Notes under the pieces: model-generated | Told to the model about the DNA's origin: nothing | Database searches by the model: none | The model's input: the letters and a program-made list of their open reading frames with translations, nothing else | Assembly: GCA_902600395.1 (NCBI GenBank) | Contig: CACKJL010000003.1 | Location: 1 to 37,932 of the forward strand | Source of the DNA: an uncultured Prochlorococcus sp. | Lineage (GTDB): Bacteria; Cyanobacteriota; Cyanobacteriia; PCC-6307; Cyanobiaceae | DNA length: 37,932 nucleotides | Reading direction: 5' to 3' | Translations under genes and position numbers: made by a program | In this document: piece by piece, positions 20,690 through 28,404 of the stretch | Layout: every line of letters starts with the position of its first letter | Numbering within the stretch: position 1 is the stretch's first letter

Positions 20690-20943
20690 TGGACTTTTTT
20701 ATTATTACAGGTCTTACTAAAGATATTTCTAGAATTGATCTAATTGGTATTTTGATTGGTCATTTAATCTTTGGTGTTGCCGTGACACAGCTTTTAGATT
20801 GGACATGGTTAAAGAATCTTATGAGTGAAGAAGATAAAACAAGGATGCTTAAAAGTTATACATGGAAAGACTTATTAGTAGATGGAGCAATTGTTACGGT
20901 TGTTCTAGGAATAATCTTTTTGATAATTAGCATTTTTCTATAA
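20689..20943 (+). CDS. small two-TM protein, 84 aa, GTG start
   Basis: Start GTG overlaps preceding TAG by 1 nt (ctaGTGgac); two hydrophobic segments. Confidence 0.6.
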   Translation: MDFFIITGLTKDISRIDLIGILIGHLIFGVAVTQLLDWTWLKNLMSEEDKTRMLKSYTWKDLLVDGAIVTVVLGIIFLIISIFL

Positions 20944-21033
20944 ATGAACGTAACTTACAACCTTTTAGTTTTTTTAATGATATCAATTGTGATTTTCACT
21001 CAAATAATCAATTCATCCGATAAATCAAAATAA
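20944..21033 (+). CDS. 29-aa single-TM peptide (not in ORF track)
   Basis: TAA|ATG abutting junction; MNVTYNLLVFLMISIVIFTQIINSSDKSK*. Confidence 0.5.
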   Translation: MNVTYNLLVFLMISIVIFTQIINSSDKSK

Positions 21034-21135
21034 ATGACCGAAGTAACTAGCAACTCCTCAACTGGATGGTACTTAATCGCTTTGATAAGCACTTTATCTT
21101 TTTTAGCCTTAATTTACTTCGGCCAAAAAAGATAG
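21034..21135 (+). CDS. 33-aa single-TM peptide (not in ORF track)
   Basis: TAA|ATG abutting junction; MTEVTSNSSTGWYLIALISTLSFLALIYFGQKR*. Confidence 0.5.
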   Translation: MTEVTSNSSTGWYLIALISTLSFLALIYFGQKR

Positions 21136-21167
21136 AGTAAATTTTGAAAGACTATTTAAATTCATAA

Positions 21168-21206
21168 AAAAGCTCTGCAACTTCATGAGATGCAGAGCTT
21201 TTAATT
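21168..21206 (+). terminator. Rho-independent terminator for the small-protein operon
   Basis: AAAAGCTCTGCA (21168-21179) / TGCAGAGCTTTT (21191-21202), 12-bp stem, followed by TTAATT-rich tail. Confidence 0.8.
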
Positions 21207-21220
21207 ATTAAGTAACTGAT

Positions 21221-21343
21221 TTATATAAATCTGTTGATTATAAAACCTTTTTTCTTAATCAAAGAAAAAGAGACCGATGAATGTGATGAAGATACTGAAT
21301 TCACGGCCCCTTTAATAACCGCATTTTTCGGTAGATACGACAA
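21221..21343 (-). CDS. 40-aa SD-led ORF with TTG start (not in ORF track)
   Basis: AAAGGAGGTGATTCA-TTG; translation (M)SYLPKNAVIKGAVNSVSSSHSSVSFSLIKKKGFIINRFI*. Confidence 0.5.
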   Translation of the reverse strand: MSYLPKNAVIKGAVNSVSSSHSSVSFSLIKKKGFIINRFI

Positions 21344-21475
21344 TGAATCACCTCCTTTACTAATGTTTCTTCAAAGATAACCAAAAGAATGAAACAAGGA
21401 AAGAAATTCGTTAAAAATTTAAAATTTTTTTAACAAATTAAAGATATAAATCTCTTCAATATAAATGTATTGATA

Positions 21476-22141
21476 TTACCAAGGCAAAACTTCTCCGTTG
21501 GCATGCCAAAACGTACCCGAGTTATCATAATTTAAAGAATCAATACGTTTTAAAAGGCCATTTGCTGATTCTTCAGGACTAATTCCATTTCTTGTAAAGC
21601 CAGTCATTCTTGTACTCACTAACCCAGGATGCAAAATAGCTACATATATATCTTCCCTTGATAAGTCTATGGAAAGTGATTTTGCTGCCATGGACAAAGC
21701 GACCTTAGACATCCTGTAACCATAAGAACTTCCTGATGTATTATCTTCAATAGATCCCATTCTACTTGTGATAAAAGCAACTTTAGAAGATCTTTTTAAA
21801 AGATGTTTAAGTGATTTAGTCATACATATTGGGCTCAATGCATTGACTTCAAATTGACGCAAAATACTTTTCTTTTCTAAGTTTTCGAAAGAATTAAATT
21901 CATAAATTCCTGCATTATGAATTAAGCAATCTAAATTAACTCCAGATAATTTTTTACCCAAATTTGTTATCGACTCATCAGAAGAAATTTCTACATTCTC
22001 TTCAACTCTCACTCCTAAATCTCTAAGTTCTTTTGAAGCTTTCCTACACGTTGCAATTACGTTATCTCCCCTCTTATGAATTTGCCTACATAGTTCTAAT
22101 CCAATACCCCTGTTTGATCCTGTAATTAAATAAGTCGGCAT
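21476..22141 (-). CDS. short-chain dehydrogenase/reductase
   Basis: TGSNRGIGLELCRQ, HNAGIYEF, SYGYRMSKVAL (YxxxK) SDR motifs. Confidence 0.92.
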   Translation of the reverse strand: MPTYLITGSNRGIGLELCRQIHKRGDNVIATCRKASKELRDLGVRVEENVEISSDESITNLGKKLSGVNLDCLIHNAGIYEFNSFENLEKKSILRQFEVNALSPICMTKSLKHLLKRSSKVAFITSRMGSIEDNTSGSSYGYRMSKVALSMAAKSLSIDLSREDIYVAILHPGLVSTRMTGFTRNGISPEESANGLLKRIDSLNYDNSGTFWHANGEVLPW

Positions 22142-22311
22142 CTTTAAAATAAAAATAAAAAATTAATCTAAATCCAAATATAAAAAAAAAACTAGAAAAA
22201 GAAAAAATTTATAAAATCCCTTATGAGATTTGTTAAGGTTGTAGTAATTTCTGGTATAAAACAAGAATTTATAAAGAAAGAAAAGATATTTTTATCATCA
22301 AAATTTAATGT

Positions 22312-22518
22312 ATGGAAATTTTCAATCAAGAATTTGTACAAGAGATTATTAGGTTAACGTGGAGAAATCCTGCTTTTATGGCTGTAGCTATTGCATTAGT
22401 CTGGCTTATACCACAATTATTTATCAGAAAAATAATGACAAAAAAATATGAACAAAGAAAAATAGAAATTCAGAAAAATAAAATTCAGAAGCTTTACCCA
22501 AGCAATACTCCTAAATAA
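22312..22518 (+). CDS. small membrane protein, 68 aa
   Basis: One TM segment followed by basic tail. Confidence 0.55.
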   Translation: MEIFNQEFVQEIIRLTWRNPAFMAVAIALVWLIPQLFIRKIMTKKYEQRKIEIQKNKIQKLYPSNTPK

Positions 22519-22579
22519 TATTTTTATTTATAAGATAATCTAATGAATCTAAAGAATACTTTTCGCATCTAAGTAAAAT

Positions 22580-22750
22580 ATGACCTACAAAATAATTAGA
22601 ATTGATGGGAAAGATGACAAATTAACCGTTCAAAGTTTTGATAAGTATTCAGAAGCGTACGATTTGTTAGAGGAACTTTATGGAGATTTATGTTGTTCAG
22701 ATGCTGATTATGGAGATATAACCTATTACGATATTGTGAGAAATAATTAA
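22580..22750 (+). CDS. hypothetical protein, 56 aa (not in ORF track)
   Basis: Own translation: MTYKIIRIDGKDDKLTVQSFDKYSEAYDLLEELYGDLCCSDADYGDITYYDIVRNN*. Confidence 0.6.
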   Translation: MTYKIIRIDGKDDKLTVQSFDKYSEAYDLLEELYGDLCCSDADYGDITYYDIVRNN

Positions 22751-22758
22751 AAATATTA

Positions 22759-22968
22759 ATGGAGAATAAAAAATGGGCTCCCTCCCAACAAGAAAATTTA
22801 GGGGTAATAACGAGCGTTTATGAATTAATTAAAGAAGAACTTTCAGAACTTCAAAAAGAAACTGGATGTCCCGATTCATTTATTTATGATTTTATTGGCA
22901 AAATTCAGAATGAATGGCATCCTAAATCTTGCCACTCCATAGTTAGAAGTAAAAAAAGGAAAAATTAG
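22759..22968 (+). CDS. hypothetical protein, 69 aa; paralog-like to 24716..24898
   Basis: VYELIKEELSELQKETGCPDSFIYDFIGKIQNEW vs AYEEIKNICINLQKDTDASNLEVKSLLKLIMNEW. Confidence 0.6.
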   Translation: MENKKWAPSQQENLGVITSVYELIKEELSELQKETGCPDSFIYDFIGKIQNEWHPKSCHSIVRSKKRKN

Positions 22969-23038
22969 AAAATATTAAATATTCAACTCAAATTTATAAA
23001 ACTTCTTTAATATAGTTAGAATTTAAAAATATTAAAGC

Positions 23039-23125
23039 ATGATTATTAGAATACTTGGTATCGTACTTATCCTTGGTACGATTGCTTATTATAGTTTAGC
23101 TTTGACTGGGCAAAGCAACCTTTAG
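23039..23125 (+). CDS. 28-aa single-TM peptide (not in ORF track)
   Basis: MIIRILGIVLILGTIAYYSLALTGQSNL*. Confidence 0.4.
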   Translation: MIIRILGIVLILGTIAYYSLALTGQSNL

Positions 23126-23149
23126 TTTTTTCAACTTTTAAAAGTTCTC

Positions 23150-23362
23150 ATGAAATGGCCTCCTACTCTTTGTTGGACAGCACCAAAAACTATTAATGGT
23201 AATAGGCATTTTCAAGTTAAAGCTTATGGCGGTAAAAATGAAGATAGATGGGTTGATATTTTTCCTACCAAAAACAAAAAAGATATTAAAAGGATCCTAT
23301 GGGCAAAACTAAAATCAGAATGGACTTCTGGATGGTTAAGGCTACCAAAAGATAAAGATTAA
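23150..23362 (+). CDS. hypothetical protein, 70 aa
   Basis: Trp-rich: MKWPPTLCWTAPKTINGNRHFQVKAYGGKNEDRWVDIFP... Confidence 0.6.
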   Translation: MKWPPTLCWTAPKTINGNRHFQVKAYGGKNEDRWVDIFPTKNKKDIKRILWAKLKSEWTSGWLRLPKDKD

Positions 23363-23461
23363 TTTATCTATGTAAACAAATATTATTAACCAGAAAAATG
23401 TAAAAAATAATACCTAATACAAAAAAAATAACTTCTAAAATTTTTTAAATTGCTGTTTAAT

Positions 23462-23635
23462 ATGAAGCCAGAACCGAAGAAAAAACTCCCTAATAAAAAA
23501 GTTATAAGTTCAGCAAAATTTGAGGCTAAAGAACAATTCACAAAATCTGCATTAGAAAATTTAAAAACAGAAAATGAAAGGCTTGTTAATTCACTAAAAA
23601 AATCTGGGGAAATTAAAGAATCAAAAAGAAAATAG
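23462..23635 (+). CDS. small charged protein, related to 19536..19661
   Basis: MKPEPKKKLPNKKVISSAKFEAKEQFTKSALENLKTENERLVNSLKKSGEIKESKRK. Confidence 0.5.
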   Translation: MKPEPKKKLPNKKVISSAKFEAKEQFTKSALENLKTENERLVNSLKKSGEIKESKRK

Positions 23636-23686
23636 AATTACAGTATTAAAAATTTTTTATTATTATATTATTTTATAGATTGAGAA

Positions 23687-23806
23687 ATGATTGAAAAAAT
23701 CTCCTTAGCAAATTCTCATTTACCTCAACTTATTGGGTTCGTACTCATGTCAATTGGTTATACGTTAGGCAATAAATTTTACCTTCCTGAAATTAAACAA
23801 AAATAA
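23687..23806 (+). CDS. 39-aa single-TM peptide (not in ORF track)
   Basis: MIEKISLANSHLPQLIGFVLMSIGYTLGNKFYLPEIKQK*. Confidence 0.45.
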   Translation: MIEKISLANSHLPQLIGFVLMSIGYTLGNKFYLPEIKQK

Positions 23807-24156
23807 TAATTTTTAGAAATTAAATATATCTTAAATAAATCATGTTAAATATATATTCCTATTAAAATTTAATAGATTTTCTGATTTGGCGAAACAAATT
23901 TTAAAAATTTTCTGCTATTTAATTAAGATAAGTCATAGGATATAAAAGACACATAAATGTAACACTTTAGTCTTTAAAAGTGTGAAATCCAAAGAAAAAG
24001 TAAGGATTCATACTAATTTTTTTTAAATATGTTACATTCATTAATAATTCAAGTTAAGGTTTCCTCTGTCAATAAAGCAGAAATAAGGAAATGTTTGATA
24101 CATACAAATGTCATTTACTCTTTGGCTTACTAATTGAACACATATGAAATATAAAA

Positions 24157-24411
24157 ATGGATGCTCTTACTAGTTTTATAGTTGTTATCACCGCAATTAC
24201 TATTCAATTCTCCTTATATGCCTTCAAAAGGCTACAGGAACCGCTAGAACCAAATTATTTGATAGATAAAAATTCAAAAAAAATTAAAAACTACGTGGGT
24301 AAATTTTGGAAAAATGCCGAAACAACAAATGGGAGATTAGCTATGATTGGTTTTTTAGCTTTAATAATAAACTACGGTTTTTTTGGGTGGATAATACCTG
24401 GTTTTATTTAA
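24157..24411 (+). CDS. hli: high-light-inducible protein (single-helix CAB-like)
   Basis: C-terminal NGRLAMIGFLALIINYGFFGWIIPGF matches the ExxNGRxAMxGF chlorophyll-binding helix; EP..PNYLID upstream. Confidence 0.88.
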   Translation: MDALTSFIVVITAITIQFSLYAFKRLQEPLEPNYLIDKNSKKIKNYVGKFWKNAETTNGRLAMIGFLALIINYGFFGWIIPGFI

Positions 24412-24511
24412 ACTATCAGTACATAAAAGTCTTAAAGAAAAGATAAAATCTCTCGTTCAAAACAAAATCTCCTTTTTAAAAAAAAATTTTTTATTATAAA
24501 CAAAAACGCAA

Positions 24512-24709
24512 TTGAGTAATTCTGATTTTGATAAACATGGATTAGACAGCTATGGAATACATTGGCTTCAATATGCTGCTTTTGCTGTCTCTGGTTTTGC
24601 TATATTTACAACCTGGGCATTTTTTTATGATGAAAGATTCCACAACTTTGTAATGAATATTTTTAGATTTATTAACTGCAGTGGGTTCAACTGTAATGGA
24701 GCATTTTAA
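24512..24709 (+). CDS. small membrane protein, TTG start, 65 aa
   Basis: SNSDFDKHGLDSYGIHWLQYAAFAVSGFAIFTTWAFFYDERFHNF; the antisense ORF 24542..24733 is less protein-like. Confidence 0.45.
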   Translation: MSNSDFDKHGLDSYGIHWLQYAAFAVSGFAIFTTWAFFYDERFHNFVMNIFRFINCSGFNCNGAF

Positions 24710-24715
24710 AATTCT

Positions 24716-24898
24716 ATGGCTAATCCAGATCAAAAAACAATATTAATTGATAATGCTTATGAGGAAATTAAAAACATTTGTATAAATCTTCAAAAAGATA
24801 CTGATGCTTCGAATTTAGAAGTTAAAAGTTTACTAAAACTAATTATGAATGAATGGGAAGAAAAGGAAGAGCAAAAAACTGGTTTTGGATTCAGGTAA
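24716..24898 (+). CDS. hypothetical protein, 60 aa
   Basis: Similar helical pattern to 22759..22968. Confidence 0.5.
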   Translation: MANPDQKTILIDNAYEEIKNICINLQKDTDASNLEVKSLLKLIMNEWEEKEEQKTGFGFR

Positions 24899-25008
24899 AG
24901 TTAACAACTTTCTACAAGTGTCTTTGACATCAAATCATTTGAATATGAACAGATTATTTAAAAAATTAAATATTTTTAATTTCACATTTTTTAAAAAGAA
25001 ATTAAAAA

Positions 25009-25038
25009 GGAATGAATCTCAAAAAGGGAATTCATTCC
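25009..25038. terminator. Bidirectional-looking terminator hairpin
   Basis: GGAATGAAT / ATTCATTCC 9-bp stem; T5 tract follows on the minus strand. Confidence 0.6.
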
Positions 25039-25064
25039 AGATTTAGCATTAGTTTTATCTAGAT

Positions 25065-25106
25065 TTAATTTTTACAATCTAACTCCTCTGGTGGACTGTC
25101 AATCAT
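25065..25106 (-). CDS. 13-aa mini-ORF with Shine-Dalgarno, or part of a small RNA
   Basis: TCGGAGGGATCTA-ATG; MIDSPPEELDCKN*; followed downstream by terminator 25009-25038. Confidence 0.35.
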   Translation of the reverse strand: MIDSPPEELDCKN

Positions 25107-25188
25107 TAGATCCCTCCGATTCAACAAGTTAAACTTACGCCTTACTTATAAAGAAAGTAAATCAGTAAAAATGCTGATTTATTATTTT

Positions 25189-25290
25189 CTAAAATGTTTG
25201 AATTAAAGTAGTCAATTCTGGTGCATCTAATAAAAGTGCAAAAAATGTAAGCACAACTAATAGAAATATAGAAAAGTAAAATTGAATCAT
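25189..25290 (-). CDS. 33-aa single-TM peptide (not in ORF track)
   Basis: MIQFYFSIFLLVVLTFFALLLDAPELTTLIQTF*. Confidence 0.45.
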   Translation of the reverse strand: MIQFYFSIFLLVVLTFFALLLDAPELTTLIQTF

Positions 25291-25391
25291 AATTCTCAAA
25301 TTACTTAAAAAGAATTTTTTAAGTTGTATAAAATAATGCTTTGTTTACATAATTAAATATCTCTACCTAGACAAGTTTAATTAGAGAGTAA

Positions 25392-25625
25392 TTAAGATGC
25401 TTCAGGAGAAAATATCGTCCTATTTTTTTGCCAATACTCACAGCCTTTAAGTAAATGATCACCCTGTGGTATGCGTTTTTCGTATTTTGGACAGATCAAA
25501 ATAGTAGCAAAAGTTTCTGTAGTGCTGTAGCGAAAGTGATTGCAAGTAATACAAATCTTTGTTCGTTTTCGTTTTAGGGTAGATTCTTTTAAATATTCCC
25601 ATTTTGACGGATTTACCTTGATCAT
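25392..25625 (-). CDS. small Cys-rich protein (possible zinc ribbon)
   Basis: KICITCNHFRYSTTETFATILICPKYEKRIPQGDHLLKGCEYW (CxxC...C...C); immediately downstream of DUF1651-like gene. Confidence 0.55.
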   Translation of the reverse strand: MIKVNPSKWEYLKESTLKRKRTKICITCNHFRYSTTETFATILICPKYEKRIPQGDHLLKGCEYWQKNRTIFSPEAS

Positions 25626-25627
25626 GA

Positions 25628-25918
25628 TTACTGGAATTTATTATTAACAATTTGCCAACCTCCTGAAATTAATTCATTCCATGTTTCACAAGCACACTCA
25701 ATAGAATGAAGTCTAGAATTTTTAATTTGGGCTGGTTCACCTAATTCATTTGCATAGAAAAGATGAGTATATACTTTTAAGTTATTAGATACAGATTTCT
25801 TATAACTCTCAAAAAAAATTAATAAATCACTTTTTTTGTTAAACAACCAGCCAGTTGGGGGGTCAATAAGGCTGCCACGATAAAAATAAGTCCGAACATT
25901 AGCGACTCCTGAAGTCAT
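25628..25918 (-). CDS. DUF1651-like protein, copy 1
   Basis: Aligns by eye with 28079..28378: ANVRTYFYRGSLIDPPTGWLFNKKSDLLIFF...VYTHLFYANELGEPAQIKNS. Confidence 0.75.
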   Translation of the reverse strand: MTSGVANVRTYFYRGSLIDPPTGWLFNKKSDLLIFFESYKKSVSNNLKVYTHLFYANELGEPAQIKNSRLHSIECACETWNELISGGWQIVNNKFQ

Positions 25919-25941
25919 GAAGATAATACAGTTGTACTATT

Positions 25942-25970
25942 AATATAAATGTACTACTCGTAGACGTCAA
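25942..25970 (-). promoter_or_regulatory. sigma70-type promoter of DUF1651 copy 1
   Basis: TTGACG (25965-25970), 17-nt spacer, TATATT (25942-25947). Confidence 0.65.
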
Positions 25971-26109
25971 GTATTCCTTTGGTAATTATTTAAATACTAA
26001 AATTACTATCTAGAAATAATCAGCCGCAAACTTCTTATTTGGTAATAGTGAATACAAGTAACTCCTTGAAAAGAAAAATATCATTTAAAGAGTATCTCAA
26101 AAGAATACA

Positions 26110-26346
26110 ATGTATCGAAATCCCTTCTATTTAGGATGGAACAAAGGTTGGTCTTTTTTATTTTTTTTAGAGGGTGGCATTGCAAAAATTGAAGCAAAAG
26201 GTTTTGGTATTTCTATTACAACAAAAGTTGAGAAAGGAGAATCACCCCTAGAATCTGCGGATAGACTAGTCTTTAAAGAGCAAAGGATTAGAAAATCAAG
26301 ATATTATTCTTGGGTTAAATCTATTAATGAAAAAACAATAAATTAA
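26110..26346 (+). CDS. hypothetical protein, 78 aa
   Basis: Complete ORF MYRNPFYLGWNKGWSFLFFLEGGIAKIEAKG... Confidence 0.55.
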   Translation: MYRNPFYLGWNKGWSFLFFLEGGIAKIEAKGFGISITTKVEKGESPLESADRLVFKEQRIRKSRYYSWVKSINEKTIN

Positions 26347-26415
26347 CCAATCATTCGATTACTAAAGTAATTTGTTGACAATCAATTTAAAATAGAAATT
26401 AATTATTTATTTTTC

Positions 26416-26673
26416 GTGTCCAATAAATTTTATGAATGGTGGAAAAACCATAGAAAAGTTGTAACCTATGGAGCTTTTATAATCTTGTTTGGTTTTTATT
26501 TATCTCCTGTTGTCAAAGAAGCAAAATACAAAAACCAATGTATTAAGTACTCTACTAAAGGAGCTTTAACTAAATTTAATAAAGACGATATAGGAGAAAC
26601 TTTACTACAGGAAACAGGTTTGAACATTGATGAACTAGCAAAGATTGAAGGTTATAAGAATTGCATTAATTAA
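26416..26673 (+). CDS. hypothetical membrane-anchored protein, GTG start
   Basis: N-terminal TM after WWKNHRKVV; soluble C-terminal part with two Cys. Confidence 0.6.
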   Translation: MSNKFYEWWKNHRKVVTYGAFIILFGFYLSPVVKEAKYKNQCIKYSTKGALTKFNKDDIGETLLQETGLNIDELAKIEGYKNCIN

Positions 26674-26704
26674 GAAGTTCGAAAAAATTACGCTGAGTTT
26701 TTAA

Positions 26705-26911
26705 ATGATTAAAGGCATGTTTAAACTTATTTTATTAATATTATTATTTGGATTTATATCAATAAGTCCAAAAACAAGATATTTGGCTGGCATAACTCTA
26801 AAAGAAATTTCTTCATTTCTTTTATGGACTGTTAAATATGAAGATAGAGAAAAATGGATCATAGATAAACCAAGTTGGATACCTAGTCAAAAACTTAAGC
26901 CATCGTATTAA
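26705..26911 (+). CDS. small membrane protein, 68 aa
   Basis: N-terminal TM; stop abuts the ATG of the mini-ligase. Confidence 0.55.
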   Translation: MIKGMFKLILLILLFGFISISPKTRYLAGITLKEISSFLLWTVKYEDREKWIIDKPSWIPSQKLKPSY

Positions 26912-27661
26912 ATGAAGACTTTTTTAGAAGAACGAATTGAATGGTATGACGATAATTATAGAAATGGTAATGCTTTAATCTCTGATAAGCAGTTCGACCA
27001 ACTTGAAAAAAATTTATTAAGAACAAACCCTAATTGTGATTACTTTAAAAAGAAAAATAAACTATTTTTACCTTCATTAGAAAAGGATTCAATAGATGAA
27101 TTTTTGAAGGGATTATTAACAGATACCAGATTATTAATTGAACCGAAAATTGATGGTTGTGCTCTTGCTTTGCAATATAGAGATGGCACCTTGGAGAAAG
27201 CAATTTCAAGAAAAGGGGCAGACGTTACTAGTAAACTTATTAAAGTCCAAGACATTCCCAATAATCTCCCTTTACGAGGAGTTCTTCAAGTTAGAGGTGA
27301 ATTATACGCACCCAACCAAAATCCAAATATCTCCCAGAGAATCGCTTCTGGATTTCTAAGAGCTAAAGAAGGATTTTCTGAAAGTCTTAGCTTCTGCGCA
27401 TTTCAAATACTTAATTCAACACTTAACCAATATGAGTCCAAAAAAAGTCTTTCAAAGCTTGGCTTCACGATCCCTCAGGATATTTCATGCAACTTTACAA
27501 GTCAAGTTGAAGTATTTAGAAAACGATGGCTAGAAGGGAAGCTTTTTAGTAAATATCCAACAGATGGAATTGTAGTAAAAATAAATTCTAGAAAATTACA
27601 ATTGATTAGAGAAAAATCAAATTTAGATTATCCTTATTGGCAAGTAGCAATAAAACGTTAA
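26912..27661 (+). CDS. minimal NAD+-dependent DNA ligase adenylation-domain protein
   Basis: Ia-like WYDDNYRNGNALISDKQFDQL; EPKIDGCALAL (KxDG); AISRKGADVT; RGELYAP; DGIVVKIN; VAIK at the C-terminus; no OB, Zn, HhH or BRCT domains. Confidence 0.85.
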   Translation: MKTFLEERIEWYDDNYRNGNALISDKQFDQLEKNLLRTNPNCDYFKKKNKLFLPSLEKDSIDEFLKGLLTDTRLLIEPKIDGCALALQYRDGTLEKAISRKGADVTSKLIKVQDIPNNLPLRGVLQVRGELYAPNQNPNISQRIASGFLRAKEGFSESLSFCAFQILNSTLNQYESKKSLSKLGFTIPQDISCNFTSQVEVFRKRWLEGKLFSKYPTDGIVVKINSRKLQLIREKSNLDYPYWQVAIKR

Positions 27662-27774
27662 TGGAATTAATACACCAGATTTTTCCTACTTGGCATATTT
27701 ACTTGGATATGTTTTTGGTTGGCTTCGCAACTTATGGTTTTCTACGAATTAAGAAAAAAATAAAAACCAAATAA
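27661..27774 (+). CDS. 37-aa single-TM peptide (not in ORF track)
   Basis: TAATG overlap with mini-ligase stop; MELIHQIFPTWHIYLDMFLVGFATYGFLRIKKKIKTK*. Confidence 0.5.
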   Translation: MELIHQIFPTWHIYLDMFLVGFATYGFLRIKKKIKTK

Positions 27775-27799
27775 ATTATTCATAAATAAATTTTTTAAA

Positions 27800-27952
27800 T
27801 CATGCGTGATCCTTAAGCATGGATTTAAGTTGTTCACTATCTAATTGTTTAAGATAATTTCTCATTGCCAACCAGGATCTTCTGGTTTCTAACTTTCCAC
27901 TTTGTTTAAATAAATTTGCGGAAACTTGATCTATCAATTCTTTATGAGTCAT
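27800..27952 (-). CDS. small helical protein, 50 aa (start inside listed ORF)
   Basis: MTHKELIDQVSANLFKQSGKLETRRSWLAMRNYLKQLDSEQLKSMLKDHA; ATG overlaps stop of upstream ORF. Confidence 0.55.
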   Translation of the reverse strand: MTHKELIDQVSANLFKQSGKLETRRSWLAMRNYLKQLDSEQLKSMLKDHA

Positions 27953-28082
27953 ATTTATATTCTTCATCAAGTTCAATGACAACACCATTAAAAAATTCTG
28001 CTAATAATTTTGATGGGTCTTGTATAGATATCTTTCTATCTAATTTTGATAGTTTTTTTTTGATTGGATTTAAGTTAGTCAT
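27942..28082 (-). CDS. small protein, 46 aa (not in ORF track)
   Basis: MTNLNPIKKKLSKLDRKISIQDPSKLLAEFFNGVVIELDEEYKYDS*; overlaps stop of DUF1651 copy 2. Confidence 0.55.
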   Translation of the reverse strand: MTNLNPIKKKLSKLDRKISIQDPSKLLAEFFNGVVIELDEEYKYDS

Positions 28083-28378
28083 ACTGATTCAGGTAATTCA
28101 AGTTCTTCAAAAGTCCAGCCTTCTAATTGAAGGTCATGCCATTTATCCCAAGCATTATCCAAATACATCTGAGTTGATGATTTAATTGCCATTGGCTCAC
28201 CAAGATCATTTGCATAATATGTATGAGCAAAAATTCTCATACTATTTCTTGGAGATTTTTTATTCTTTATAAATAAAATTAATCTGCTGCGGTCTGGGCT
28301 AAGCAACCAACCACTTGGGGACTCATTACGATAACCGTAAGAAAAATTAGTCCAAACATTAGCTCCTCCTAAAGTCAT
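28079..28378 (-). CDS. DUF1651-like protein, copy 2 (start probably 28378 rather than 28393)
   Basis: MTLGGANVWTNFSYGYRNESPSGWLLSPDRSRLILF...IFAHTYYANDLGEPMAIKSS aligned with copy 1. Confidence 0.75.
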   Translation of the reverse strand: MTLGGANVWTNFSYGYRNESPSGWLLSPDRSRLILFIKNKKSPRNSMRIFAHTYYANDLGEPMAIKSSTQMYLDNAWDKWHDLQLEGWTFEELELPESV

Positions 28379-28404
28379 TACTGAGTAATACATGTGTACT
28401 ATTA

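Noticed and set aside
18455-26920. Similar 3' ends ...LEPSY* (18481) and ...LKPSY* (26911) with ~24-nt DNA resemblance
   Set aside because: Too short to separate from chance in an AT-rich genome
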